Source: Paramecium octaurelia
Taxonomy: Eukaryota > Ciliophora > Oligohymenophorea > Peniculida > Parameciidae
DNA: 64,000 nucleotides
Assembly (NCBI GenBank): GCA_905182995.1
Contig: CAJJDP010000055.1
Span: 372,001-436,000, forward strand
Direction: 5' to 3'
The notes beneath the pieces are model-generated. The model saw only the letters and a program-made list of their open reading frames with translations. It made no database searches and was not told the origin of the DNA. A program made the position numbers and the translations under genes. Positions 14,227-27,952 of this stretch are shown here, one piece after another (positions within the stretch are counted from its first letter, which is position 1; every line of letters starts with the position of its first letter).

Positions 14227-15395
14227 CTTGCGGATTGAGAAATAATTTCTGAAATTCTAGCTGAATATTAAAAAAATATCTTGAGTTCTTTTAAAATTAC
14301 AAATAGTTTTGTTATTTAAAAAATTACAACCTATGAAACACATATTGTATTTCAAAAAAGGCCAAATTTAATAAATTGTTAGAGTCAAAATAAACTATTA
14401 AGCTATGAGGGTCATGGAAGGCTAGAAGGGACTTCCTATTTATAAATTAATATATTCTAAAATGTAGTTTAAAACAATATAAAAGTTCATAAAGTCAAAT
14501 ATGATATCTTGGTTTTCGTTGAATGAAATACAGAAAATTAGTGAAAGAGGGTAGATATATAGTTATGCGATTGAAAAACAGAATTATATAAATATTATAT
14601 AGTAAATTATTAATTGCCTATTAATTATAATAATTATTTGTTAAACTTTAATAATAAAATTTAACCAAAGATTGAGTAAATGTCATTTTTTTTAAACTTC
14701 TTATAGAAAAGTGGCAATAGATAACTTGAAAAAAGTAAAACCATTATAATGGGAAAATCTATAATTTATAATAAATTGTTGAAAGATTTATATTAATCTT
14801 CTCTTTATTATTTGAATAAAAGTAATCATATAATGGAAGAAATTTATTTTCAGATCATAATTCAAATAAATAAAAATTATTAAGATCATCACTATCGCTT
14901 TTCTTATTCAATCTAATTACAATAAATGTACTCAAATAAAATTGCCATTTTAAGAAATATATTATATTAATATATTCTTAGTTATTTATTAGAACAAAGG
15001 ATCTTAGGACGAGTAGACAAAAAATATCGGATTTAATGGAAAATTTTGGATTAGAAATGAAAAGGTAAAATTAAATTTTAAGATCATAGCTAAGATAGTT
15101 TTGTCTCTTGAGAGCAAGTTCTACTAAGGATAGGAATATTTATAATTTTTAATTGGGTTAAAATTAACAAAAAATAATGGGTTCTTCAGCACAAGGTCTA
15201 AATGAGGTGAACAACAAATTTTAGACAGGGAAGAGTGAGAAGATTTGTTTAATTTAATAGAATGCGAACAAATAACGGGGGAATGTTCTATAAAGATTGG
15301 GAGACTAAAGAAAAACGAATATAGGAATTATAATTAAATTGAAAGTATAAAATTGATATAAAATTTTATGGGCTTCTTATTAATTTTATATAAAT
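14227..15395. other. AT-rich region, possible gene relic
   Basis: No supported gene. Around 14990-15390 one forward frame gives protein-like stretches (for example NGKFWIRNEK and EDLFNLIECEQ) interrupted by two TGA codons and no convincing intron. It could be a decayed gene, or unrecognised 5' exons of the giant gene that follows. Confidence 0.4.
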
Positions 15396-18300
15396 ATGTA
15401 ATCAGGGCAACTGTTGAATCTTTAGAGATTAGAACGCTTTTATTTGCAGACACTATCCTAAAATGGATGGGAATCTCCTCTAGTCGTGAACGCAGCTGTA
15501 GATTTTGCAAATACATTGATTAAAGATGGAAGGCTACTTTTGAAATAGGGAAATTATACCTAGGCAGAAATGTATTTTAATAGAGCAAAAGAGGTATTAG
15601 GATGATGACTAAGTAGATTACAACGCCAATCTCAATAACAAGCGGGATATTTTACACGAATACTTTTGTGAAGTCAAGAAGTCATGCAATACTCTAGTTA
15701 TCGTAGTTGTATGAACATCAAGGATAATTTTAAAAGGCTTGGATGAATCTAAGAGAAGTATTGCCTTTTATGGAAAAATTCTCATATACAAAAAGAGTGA
15801 ATATTTGTGAAGATGATAAGTAAGTGCTAAAGGTGTATGCATAATTACTATTTCATGGTAGTGATGTTTGTAGAATGATGCATCACAAAGATGATATGTT
15901 AGATTAATGTAATAAATTAGTTGACATTTTGTAAAGATTGGGAATCACATTTGACTCTTTGCGCACATTGACAAAAGAGGAGTTTCACCAGGAATATAAA
16001 GAATTCTTTATGATGTTAGCAAGAGCATTCTATTAGATAGGAAAATCCCAATTTAAAGTCGGATTTGAAAGGGAATCCCTGAAAAATCTATATAAAGCAT
16101 GGTAAATATAGGAATTGATATACGGGCCTGATGCATCAGCAACTATGAAAGCTAGAGACAAATACTAGAAGTTAAGTTAAAAGATGGAATTCGAAATGAT
16201 TATGGGACAAGAGAAAGTGGATTTTCAGTAATTCAAAGTTGCGCTCTAAAAGGAGGTTGGATAAGAGTTGTTGCGTAAAGTAGTAACACTAAAACCAAAC
16301 AAAAATTTTGATGTAATTATCTATTCAACATGGGTAGCACCATATGTAGACACATGTGAATTCCTATCAATAAATAGTGAGACAATTGTCATCACATTCA
16401 ACCAAATATCAAATGCCTGAGTATGTGAAGAAAGTCAGACAGGAATACTAAGAGAAATTGAAGACTTTTTCTAACTAAATTTAGATCGAAGAATATTAAG
16501 AACAACAAGAAAAGGCGTTTTAATTAGCAAACAAGAAACCATCCTCTAGAGCAACATCTACTTAACTTAATCAATCCTTGCTTCCTTAAGATAAGCTATT
16601 TTCTCCTCGAATGTCATTAGCAACACATTCTCATAGAACAAGTTAAATAATGGGATCTTAGATGGACAAATTTAAGTAAAATTGATATATTATTTGTAGA
16701 GTTTAATTATAAGAGGCTCAACTTAAAGCAGAACCTATAGATGAGTTGATGCTTATGAGACCTCAATTTAAATCTGAACATACACAATAAAAAAAGAAGT
16801 CTGATAGACAAGGAGATAAAACTGAACAAATTATCGTAAAGAAAACGAAAATCAAATCAACAAGATTTGTATCAAGAAAGCTGAACAAACAAACTACATA
16901 AATAGTATCTAGTAAATCTGATACATAATAAAATGAATTCATGATATCAAAGGTAAGGACAACTTAAGATTTCAATAAATAACAGTAATTGGATGAAATG
17001 AGAGTGCCCACCACTGAATCAATATTGGCATAGCAACAATAAATATCTCAACAATAAGTTCTGGTTCCTCTACTATTGAATATATAAAATGAAATCATAG
17101 AATCTGGTGAGAATCTGTACAAAGATTAATTGAATAAATACACAATTAATTAGTTGAATTAGGCTGCAAAAGTCATTTAAATATATTTTAGAAGATACAA
17201 ATGCAATATCAAGTAAATTACGACTACTAAAACAATTGAATTGACATCTATTACTACATTAAAACCATAGAGTCAAACAAATTGTACTGAGAAATTTGAT
17301 AGTGTCTAAGTCATTAGATCCAGTATGAAAGTATCAGTGAAAGAACTCTAGAATTCAATAAAGAGGGGAGGTAGGTTTGACTAGATTGTTAAAGAGCTGA
17401 AAAACAATGAAGACGAACAAATCAGTACAAAAAAGGCTAAAANTATGAAAGCTAGAGACAAATACTAGAAGTTAAGTTAAAAGATGGAATTCGAAATGAT
17501 TATGGGACAAGAGAAAGTGGATTTTCAGTAATTCAAAGTTGCGCTCTAAAAGGAGGTTGGATAAGAGTTGTTGCGTAAAGTAGTAACACTAAAACCAAAC
17601 AAAAATTTTGATGTAATTATCTATTCAACATGGGTAGCACCATATGTAGACACATGTGAATTCCTATCAATAAATAGTGAGACAATTGTCATCACATTCA
17701 ACCAAATATCAAATGCCTGAGTATGTGAAGAAAGTCAGACAGGAATACTAAGAGAAATTGAAGACTTTTTCTAACTAAATTTAGATCGAAGAATATTAAG
17801 AACAACAAGAAAAGGCGTTTTAATTAGCAAACAAGAAACCATCCTCTAGAGCAACATCTACTTAACTTAATCAATCCTTGCTTCCTTAAGATAAGCTATT
17901 TTCTCCTCGAATGTCATTAGCAACACATTCTCATAGAACAAGTTAAATAATGGGATCTTAGATGGACAAATTTAAGTAAAATTGATATATTATTTGTAGA
18001 GTTTAATTATAAGAGGCTCAACTTAAAGCAGAACCTATAGATGAGTTGATGCTTATGAGACCTCAATTTAAATCTGAACATACACAATAAAAAAAGAAGT
18101 CTGATAGACAAGGAGATAAAACTGAACAAATTATCGTAAAGAAAACGAAAATCAAATCAACAAGATTTGTATCAAGAAAGCTGAACAAACAAACTACATA
18201 AATAGTATCTAGTAAATCTGATACATAATAAAATGAATTCATGATATCAAAGGTAAGGACAACTTAAGATTTCAATAAATAACAGTAATTGGATGAAATG

Positions 18301-21300
18301 AGAGTGCCCACCACTGAATCAATATTGGCATAGCAACAATAAATATCTCAACAATAAGTTCTGGTTCCTCTACTATTGAATATATAAAATGAAATCATAG
18401 AATCTGGTGAGAATCTGTACAAAGATTAATTGAATAAATACACAATTAATTAGTTGAATTAGGCTGCAAAAGTCATTTAAATATATTTTAGAAGATACAA
18501 ATGCAATATCAAGTAAATTACGACTACTAAAACAATTGAATTGACATCTATTACTACATTAAAACCATAGAGTCAAACAAATTGTACTGAGAAATTTGAT
18601 AGTGTCTAAGTCATTAGATCCAGTATGAAAGTATCAGTGAAAGAACTCTAGAATTCAATAAAGAGGGGAGGTAGGTTTGACTAGATTGTTAAAGAGCTGA
18701 AAAACAATGAAGACGAACAAATCAGTACAAAAAAGGCTAAAACAGTAAAATATTCTAATAAATATTAGTTAACCTAAATCATTGTAGACTTTTATAATCT
18801 CCCACAATAAGAATTATAGTTCTTGTGCAGGTTGTTCTTTGATAATGAGATTAAGATATGGAAATTATCTAACATTTCTATATTTGCATTTAGTGATCAT
18901 GGATGTCCAAACAACTAGAAATTTTATGATTAATAGACATAATCATTTTTTAACATTCCTTAACTATTAAGTAATTTGATTTATGTAATTTTAGAATAAT
19001 AACTATAACAAATCAAGAATATTTTCAGTGATTAACACTCAATTATTGCTTTATAATTGATTGTTTACTTCTAATTGTAAAATGATTCATAATAATACAA
19101 TTTGAACTTCAAAATCAATAATTTTATTAGTTATCTTGATGAATATTAGAGATGGTTCACATAAGATCGTTTAGAAAATTTCAATGGTCTCCTAAGCATA
19201 TACTGTAAATAATAGAATCTCTATGAACCAAATGCTTGCAAAACAATGGTATTCTAGAAAAATGATTTTGCCACCAAGATTGTGGCTAAGTTGATGTACG
19301 CCCTTAGAAATCATTATTATTTAATTAAATCATTTTTTGGCTATCAATTAGTTTCTATGAAGGATGCCATCAATAAACAATTACTCGATTAAATTATTGA
19401 TGGCACTAAATTAGAGAAGAATAAAAAGATTTATAAAGAAAGAAAGAGAATAATGCTTCTCAAACATTTCAAAAATGAACCTTTTAAATCAATTGAAAGT
19501 TAACATTATTAGTTATAAACATCTGCTTTCTCTGCATAAAAAAGATTATAAATTAATACCAATGATGAATTTATTCATGAATAAAGCATTGCTATTTAAG
19601 AATCTGAATGTTCACATGATAATCTTTCTCTTTCAAATTAAAAATAACTTTTAGTTAATTAAAAATCATTTTAGGATAGCTGTGAAATAGACTATAATAG
19701 ATAATCTGCTTAAAGAAATCAAAAAAAATAATACACTACCATCAATAATAAAAATTATATCATAGGTCTAAGATCCTAGCATGCAACCTCTTCATAGGCT
19801 GTAATCAAAAACAATTTGGTTCAAAAAATTTGTAGCCCTCCTATTCCTGAATTTGATCAAAGATAAACGAAGGAAGGTTGTGAACCACCTTTATCTTAGA
19901 AAAGTCGAGAAGATTTTAATTAATACAATGATAGATCTTAAGCTGAGATTTAGTTGGCTCAAGAGTACTTTCCAGAATTTTAATTGGCCAATTTGAAAGA
20001 TTACCAAAACTACTAACCAAAAGAGGGTCCGATCATTAAATTTAACTCTGAACTGAATATGCAACCTTATTTCACAGCTACAATCATCCAATCATAAGTA
20101 CAAGACTATATTTACGAATATCCAGATAATTATTTTGCACTTAATTTAATTATTAAGCAAAAAAACACTTTAGTTATAGGACAAGTAATAATAGAAGAGT
20201 CTAAAAGCTTTCTAATTATTAATTATAAAGACGGAAGTAGTACCAAGTAGAAAATTAATATTGATTTTGGGATGAAATTGCCTAACAGATAAAAGAAACT
20301 TGAAATCATCAATTCAATACTAATGCAAAATGAAATTTTATCAAAATAATCCTTAATATAAGAATTGCTTAGTTATGATTTCAGACATACAATGATCTTG
20401 TTGGATAGATATGTAAAAAGAATCAATCACTATGATAATTACATACAAAATGAGCTACATTAACAATTAAATGCTGGCCAACTACTTCCTTTGACTAATT
20501 CATATAGACTAATTTATTCTGAGAGAATGGCTTAATTAGCAATTTATGAAAATATAAATCAAATTTTACCTGATGATATTCTCAAGTTGTCAATTGCAAC
20601 ATCAGTCTAAAATGAAAATTATGATGAGGATGTTTTAGAAGGGAGATCATTCAGAAATTATAGAAGTATGTTCAATATAATGAGAAATAAATTCTATTTT
20701 AAAGACAATGATTATTATTTAAAAATTGAAGTATCATTTAGAGAGACAAAAGTTTTTGATACTAAGTTATTATATCTAAGTGATCAATAAGCCCAATAAG
20801 ATTTGATATTTCTGAAGAAGAGCGTGCATGAGTTGATTGGATAAGAACAAATAAAAATAAAAATCACAAAGTATTAACGCAATTAAAGAGAAATTTATTA
20901 TAGAGCAATCTATGAACCCCAAGATATGGAAAAGATATTGCACATCTTTAATAACAAAAAGTTGATAGGTTATCAAATTAGGTCACAATCTATAATCTAA
21001 CACAGATTAATCGGAAAAGCTTTGCAATTTAAAAGATAATATATAAGTATTGAAGAAAGAAATAGAGATAAGTATAGCGTTTTAGATCAGTTTTTGTTAA
21101 TGTATATCATTGATCCTTAATAATTCATATGCAGTGAAAATCAAAGACTATTGAAATAAACTATCATTTTTTATTACTTCAAATAACAATTGAAATTAAC
21201 TTTGATATCTTCAAGTCGTTTGAGACATTTTATGAGCACATATTTCCATAGGAAAACTTTCAATTTTCAAAGTAGAGTAAGTAATATTGGAAAGGTGTTT

Positions 21301-23503
21301 GTTGAATGTGAAGTCTACTAATTCAATAAATTTTATCTTGATCTAGAAGATGGAGTGCATACCTACTTTTACCTTTAGATTACACCTCAGGAAAGTAGAA
21401 CCAAAATATTCAAACTTGTATTGGATCTTGCTGACATCATAAGTATCTGTCCTTAAGTTGATCTAGATTCTGGTTTTAATGATAAAGTCTTACACGAGAT
21501 TCTCAACATTTTGACAGCATATTTAATCTGTTACAGAACCAACACTTATAATGGAATTAAAATACCATTATCATCTATCATCAGTTAATCCAAATATGAT
21601 CTTTATAATACATTTAGTGATGTAACCAATGGAAGTAATATCTTTGAAGAACAATAAAAAGCAAGATCAACTTAGCCTAAATTATCCATGCTATTGAAAG
21701 AAAGTGTGAATCTTTAGAAATCATCAACACTAATGATGGGTGTTTAAATTGAAAATTTATAATTACCAGATGAAGCCAGTGGAATTCTAAAGAATACTTC
21801 AATGTTGACACCAGTATTTAGAGGGCAAAAGTTTATATATAAAACTACAAAAGTTATATATTCTATGTACGTCATCATCACTGTCTCATACTTGTCTCTA
21901 AACAAATTTTAGATTGGATTATACATTCCATAAACCTGTAGGAATTTCAGCTGTTATATTTAATAGAGTGACTTTCAATAAATGAATCCAGATTTTCTAG
22001 AATCTATTTTTCCTTCTTGTCTAGTTATGAAAGAAACTATCGATTAATTTTATGTAAATAGATGGAAATTCTCTGAAATAACTAAAATATATAAGTTGGC
22101 TATCAATCATCCAGATGAATTTGAAGATTTTTATAGTGAAATGAAAAGTTAAATTAAACTAATCCCATAATAAGAATTATATAAGTAAACTTAAGGCAAA
22201 TAATAATCAATTGATTTATCCAATTTAAATGAATTGCTAGGAAAATAGAATGATGAGTCAAATAAATTAATTGAATCTTTCAGCGATTAAAGCCGATAAA
22301 ATGCAAGATCCTCTACCCAGCCTCCTATTTTATTGAAAAAATAGATTTCCAAACAATATAGCATATAACATTCTTATGGGAGTTAAAACAAAATGCTATT
22401 GATTTTGCCTAACTAAAGAAGTACACAACATATTGATAAAAGCCTTTTTTTTAAACAAAGCCCACAAGTCTCCAATTAAGAGTGCAGGGAAAATTACTAT
22501 CAAAGCAATAAAGATCTATTTTTCAATCAATTGCTGGTAAGGAAGAATAACCTTGACATGATTTCTTCATTTGAAATTAAGATTTGGGAAACTCTTATAG
22601 ATAAAATAACTATTACTAAAAATTCACAAAATCATTTCATTTTTAATCTTGATTCTTTTTAAGGGGTTTTAAGAGAAAATCTATATACCAAAGTAGTTTA
22701 TTTGGGTAATGAAGTCAATGCACTTTTTGAAGTATTTGTTGAAAATGTGCGTAAACCATTGGATATGTTTAAGGTTTGTGTTCCCATCAGGTTAAATGAG
22801 AGCTAGAACTTTTAACTTTATCAAAGAATTACTTTATTTGAAGATCCAAAGGTAGTTAATTTTAAATTAATGCTGCGCAAGGTTCTGCATAGTTATTATT
22901 ATGATGAGAGACGGAATCTATAAAATCATAAGATAAGGGATTTCTAAGTAGATTCGTACGAATTCATATAATCGGATATTTAAAAGTGTTCAGTTTACAT
23001 GTTGAATAAGCTGAAAAAGTAATTGAAATCGAATCCAAGCACATTTATTGTTTAAGATGTATTAGGGGATGAGAAATGTCCTTAATTAATTAAAGTTAAC
23101 GCCAATTATAAGTAATTTACTGAATTTAAAGTATTTCTTAATTAATATAGTAGTAATATCAGTATGTGTTATTGAAGAGATTGATTTTTACAATGAGACC
23201 AACCCAAATCTATGTTTCAATTTTTTACTAAGAAAATAGAAAAAAGTTTCATTTGTATTTTTCAAGTATGAAAAATTGTAAGAATGTCACAATAAAATAC
23301 TCTCTAAAGGAAATTTAGTAATGCATTCCGAGTGCAATCAGTTTATTAAATTTGGGGTTGCATTAGGAATTAGGGAATAGAATATATAAGGGTTTCAAAA
23401 ATAGACTATTAGTTTCTACTTATTAATAATTGCTATGATTTTTATTATTTTATTTAATATACTATGTAATAATAAGACGATAGTTAAACATAAAAAGAAG
23501 TGA
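15396..23503 (+). CDS. Giant TPR / IQ-motif / membrane-anchored protein
   Basis: A very long gene. Introns are 15594-15616, 16356-16377, 16676-16699 and 23153-23177 (23, 22, 24, 25 nt). A perfect 1,299-bp repeat split by one N (17443) lies inside, so two introns reappear at 17656-17677 and 17976-17999. Collapsed to one copy the protein is 2,237 aa; as assembled it is 2,655 codons. The frame stays open through the N both ways. N-terminal TPR-like helices (GNYTQAEMYFNRAKE), a basic linker, one IQ calmodulin-binding motif near residue 567 (AAKVIQIYFRRYKC), about 1,600 residues I do not recognise, and a C-terminal transmembrane helix with a lysine-rich tail. I infer a calmodulin-binding membrane-anchored scaffold. 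The start (M at 15396) is the least certain part. Confidence 0.72.
16144..17442 (+). repeat. Perfect direct repeat A, copy 1 (1,299 bp)
   Basis: Identical, as far as I compared line by line, to 17444-18742 at an offset of 1,300 bp. It contains coding sequence and two tiny introns of the giant gene. The copies abut with only an N between them. Confidence 0.95.
17443..17443. other. Single ambiguous base N (probable assembly join)
   Basis: The only N in the giant gene, exactly between the two copies of repeat A. A single N placed between perfect copies is the mark expected when two contigs that really overlap were joined end to end. Confidence 0.85.
17444..18742 (+). repeat. Perfect direct repeat A, copy 2 (1,299 bp)
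   Basis: Second copy of 16144-17442. After it the unique sequence of the giant gene continues in frame. Confidence 0.95.
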
Positions 23504-25290
23504 CCAAACCAAAAAATAAGGCTAAGAAAAACAAAGAACGACTCATAATGAATGTTTCCAGTACAAATGATCAAGATATCTTTTTTTAGGTTCTTAATAC
23601 CCTGTGATTCGGTATGTTGGTAAAAAGATGTTAAATTGGAAAATTTAGAAAGAGGAGAATGGTACCAATTGGGATGTTTGGTGGACTGATGGTGCTGTAT
23701 TCTCAGATCTCTTGGGGAGAATGAATGGTAATCAATTAATCAAACCATTTAGCCCATCAAAAAGTTAATCATTTCCCTGGAATGTATAGTTTAGCTCGCA
23801 AAAATCATCTGGGAAGGAACTTAATGAAGATGCACAAATAGTTTCCTAAAGCATATAATTACTTCCCTTACACTTGGTTATTGCCAGCAGAATTAAGTGA
23901 TTTCAGAGCAAATATTGGCAAGAACAAAACTTTTATTATCAAACCTGAGGCTTCATGTCAGGGCAAGGGAATAATGCTGGTTAAGGATTCAGAAGGTCTT
24001 TCAATTCATGAACACTATGTCGCTTAAAGATATTTGAGCAATCCTTATTTGATTGATGGTTTAAAATTCGATCTTAGAATCTATGTATTGTTGGCTGGTT
24101 GTGATCCTTTAAGAATTTACATCTTTAAAGAAGGTCTTGCTAGATTTGCAACTGAGTAATACAAGAAACCTGGTAAAGACAATTTGGATAATATCTGTAT
24201 GCATCTCACGAATTATGCTGTTAATAAGGATAACGAAAACTTTGTATTTAATTAGAGTGATTAATAAATGGATGTTGGTCATAAGAGAAGTATGACAAGT
24301 GTTTTTGAATTGCTCAGGAGTAAAGGTGAAAATGTTGATTTGTTATGGAATACAATAAAAAAGATGATGATTAAGACATTCTGTGCTGTGTAGCCTATTC
24401 TAGCTCATTAATATAAATCCTGCCAACCTAATAATCATATGAACAATATGTGTTTCGAAGTTTTAGGCATGGATGTTATCTTGGATCATAAGCTAAAGCC
24501 ATATTTATTAGAAGTTAACCATTCCCCTAGTTTTACAACAGACACTCCTTTAGATGCAACCATAAAAAGGTCATTGATTTCATAGTCTTTGATTTTAATG
24601 AATTGTACTTGGAAGGCTAAATAGGAAATTATAAATTAAGAAAGACAAATATTATAATAGAGAATGTTGACAAATAAACCAACCAGGTTAACATTTGAGG
24701 AGAGGCAAAAACTAATAAAGTAGTGTTAAGACATGAGAGATTAGTATGAAAATTAGAATCTAGGAAATTTTGAAAAAGTCTACCCATTAGAATAATATGA
24801 GGAGGAGTATGAGAAATTTATAGAGTATGCAGGATAATTATACTAAGAATCAACAGGAGCAAGTAAAGCTTTAAAACAATTACAATAATAGCAACAATAA
24901 CAATAATATTAATAATAACATTAACAATAATAATAATAATCATCTAAAAGAATTGAAAAAACTGAACTCAAATCAGAAATCACTTTAAGAAATTTAGAAT
25001 ACAAATCAGAATCTAAAATTTTAGAACAAAAAACAGAATTTGTTAGATTAAAAAGTGAAAAATCCTCTGGTATGAAAAGAATTTTAAAGAAGGAGTATTC
25101 AACAGCTCTTTTAGCTGATGAAACTATCAGAAACATTAAATTTACTGGTTTGAAACCTCAATAAAGAGCTTTATTAAAGTAGGAAACTGTGAGGAAGAAC
25201 TTTAAACTCCCTGTCAGCTAAGGTACTTTTGTCACACCGAAATTATTTATGATTAATGAAAACAATAAAAATGGCAATAATCCCTTTTGA
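23464..25290 (+). CDS. Tubulin tyrosine ligase-like (TTLL) glutamylase
   Basis: 590 aa from three exons; introns 23561-23589 (29 nt) and 23728-23752 (25 nt). A basic N-terminus ([13 protein letters not shown]) leads into the conserved [11 protein letters not shown], then [27 protein letters not shown] (ATP-grasp), [22 protein letters not shown] and [13 protein letters not shown], the ATP/Mg site. These are hallmarks of the TTLL family, which adds glutamate (or glycine) to tubulin tails on ciliary and cortical microtubules. The C-terminal third is glutamine-rich (TAA/TAG) and basic, likely for microtubule binding. The conserved basic N-terminus reaches upstream of the ATG at 23548; the only in-frame ATG is 23464, which overlaps the upstream gene by 40 bp. 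Glutamylase is more likely than glycylase, but I cannot prove it. Confidence 0.93.
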
Positions 25291-25370
25291 TAGGCATCAT
25301 TTAATTAATTATTATATATGTCAAATTTATAAAATTAAAATGAGATATAATTTAAAAATAAAATAAAATA

Positions 25371-27952
25371 TCAAATTTTTAATTCAGTGATTACTTCAGT
25401 AATGAGATGATTGAATATCAATTCACTCAACTCCAAAGCTACTTCAGTGTGTTCTTCATCAAATTCCTACCATCTGTCATCTGTTTCGAATACCTACATA
25501 TAATGAATAGCTTATTTACTTCCTACTTTAACATCTTATCCAATCTTTCTTCTCTAACTTGTGGCAAAATGTCATTATCCACTTAACTACCTTATGGTAA
25601 TAGTATACCACTTAGAGTTTCAGCCCATTGCACAACCCTTATTGCCGATTTCTCAAGAGTATCTTCAACAGAGTTTACTTGCCTACATATTACATTCTTC
25701 CTCCAAGGTAATGGTCTACCCTTGATACCAAATGGGCGGTGATAATCCAAAGCCTCATTGAAAGCATCAAAAATAGCTTTGTTATGTATTCTTTCCATCT
25801 CATTGACACAAACCTCTTCTGTTCCCACCTTCTCCTTAATTGAAAATATATCCAAATTCAAGACTGCTTAATGAATGAATCCACCATCCAAGGATTGTTC
25901 CAGCATTTCTTCAGTTAATCTAAAGAATCTCAAAATTTCAAAGGGAGACGGACCAATACTCAAGTTGATGATTTATAAGAATTGATTCTGATATTGATTT
26001 TTAACTATTAATTTGATGTCCTCTAAATAATGTTTAACATAGCCAACATGAGTCTATACATACTGCAGATTCTCAACTTGTCCCTACTCTTCCGCTTCTA
26101 TTGGAACATCCCTTACTAAGGTAATATATTACTTCTAGACCTTGGATGTACGATGACAAAGTCTTATTTGATTAATTTGAGTTGTATGATGCTAATTACT
26201 ATTCTTAATTATCCAATTATTCCGAATGTTAAAGTGGTTTCTTCTTTTAATCTATGAGATTCTCCTCAGAATAGCTAGCCCTTAACAACTATAGATAATT
26301 CATAACAATTACATTAATTTTTAAATCATTGAGTTAATTTTTCAGTAGATTACTTTGACTAACACTCACTGGCATCATCTTGCTGAAATGATCATCCCCT
26401 AATTTCTGCACAAACCTTAAGTCCTTTTGAGTTTTTTGAATTGTTTCGTAGGCTTTAAACCATCCATCCTTTATTGCTTATTTGCTGATTTCCAAAGCTT
26501 CCAATTCTTTTTCCCCCCACTTCTAAATTTCTTGTTCCTTCAAACCAAAGGAGCGAGGAGAGATCCTCTCTTAAACAAGGAGATCCTTCAAGATCTACTT
26601 TTCCTTCTTTTCTCTCTCCTTAATTAATTCGCCTCTAAGGTAAAGGATTTGTCCAATTTGCGGAGGGAATACTTCAGATTTTTCAATGATCAACTTCTAA
26701 GGTTTTAATTTGATTTAAGGTTATTCAATAGTGTTTGATAACACATTTTCTTTGTTGAAATCGGCATATTTAATTAAACTTTCAATCAAATCTGCCATCA
26801 CAACCATATCTTACTTGACTTATAGATTTTATAGGAATGCTTTAAGATTATCCCATCTTGCCATCTCAGAGTCCTTCAATTATTAGAATTACTATATTTT
26901 GAGTAGCTTCTTTTCTTTCTTCTTCTACCATAGTTTCCTTGCTTTGAATCCTTTAAACCATCTCTAGATGCATTTGGCTGCTTATTCTTTCATTTCGTGT
27001 TCGTAGTTTCTAGATTCTCTCAATGATATAACATCACTATTACTCTTTAAAGTTTTATAACGAGCCTCCAATTACTTAAATTGTTCCCTCAAAGATTTAG
27101 GGACTCCCGATTTACGTGAAGTACTTTTGCGATTAGCCACATAACTTAACATAAGTGGTTTTGCACTAACTTTATTTGTACTGTCTCTCGGCGGTGATCT
27201 ACTATTCGAAAGAGAATTTCTTTTCGCTATTTCAGCCAAAGAACGCAGATTCTCATCAATGTGCTTTTTCTTTTCTAACATGGATTGTTGCTTAATGGAA
27301 TCTAATTGTGAATAGAACTTCTTTTTCTCCTTCATGTAATGCTTTATTTCATGAGGAAAGCGATGTTTCTCAGGAGTGAGCGGAGGATGATGTGATTGTT
27401 CTATTGATGACATCCTATTACCTAACGCTATAGAATCACTAAAATACGCTCTAAAATTTAATCAATTCTCTTAGTGCCAATCTTATTTAAGAAACTAAGT
27501 CCTAGACGTTCGCGATGATCTTAGAGAGTGTTGGGCTTTTCATTAAAAAAAGTGGCTGCCTTCTTACGTCGTACACACTCTGGAGATGAGAACTCTAAGG
27601 TTTGACTCTTAACTCTTTCAGCACTAACACTCTTTTTAATTTTCGTAGATTTCTTTTTTTTCTTGTACAACTGCTGACTCTTCTTGATGGCAGCATGGCG
27701 ATCTAGTGACTTTTTTTTCTTTATCTTTTCCGTACTCTTTGCAACTTTAAGTTCACTTTGACACTACTGCATATGCGATTTCAGGTTCTCATACTACATT
27801 ATTTAAATTTTAGCAACCACACTAGTATCCATATCTCTCCCAGAAGGACCTATGATCTCCACCTCTGACGCTGTCTTCTTTTTAAGAACTTTCCCAGTCA
27901 ACTTAATCTGGTTTGAAATGCGTCGACCTTTGATTGGCGAGTTGTTTTACAT
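25371..27952 (-). CDS. IQ-motif basic/coiled-coil protein
   Basis: About 834 aa from four exons; introns 27422-27447 (26 nt), 26265-26289 (25 nt; a 22-nt version ending at 26286 also fits) and 25494-25519 (26 nt). The N-terminal 250 residues are very lysine-rich. A clear IQ motif (AAKCIQRWFKGFKARK) sits in the middle, so calmodulin or centrin binding is likely. The C-terminal 200 residues have an acidic/tryptophan pattern (VALELSELIFNHLITEV) that loosely recalls DUF4378-type C-terminal domains; this is only an impression. I infer a cytoskeletal or basal-body scaffold. It converges on the TTLL gene with 80 bp between stops, and diverges from the NPC1-like gene. Confidence 0.78.

Noticed and set aside
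17443-17443. The N as a programmed frameshift or edited site
   Set aside because: It lies exactly at the junction of two perfect repeat copies, which an assembly join explains better.
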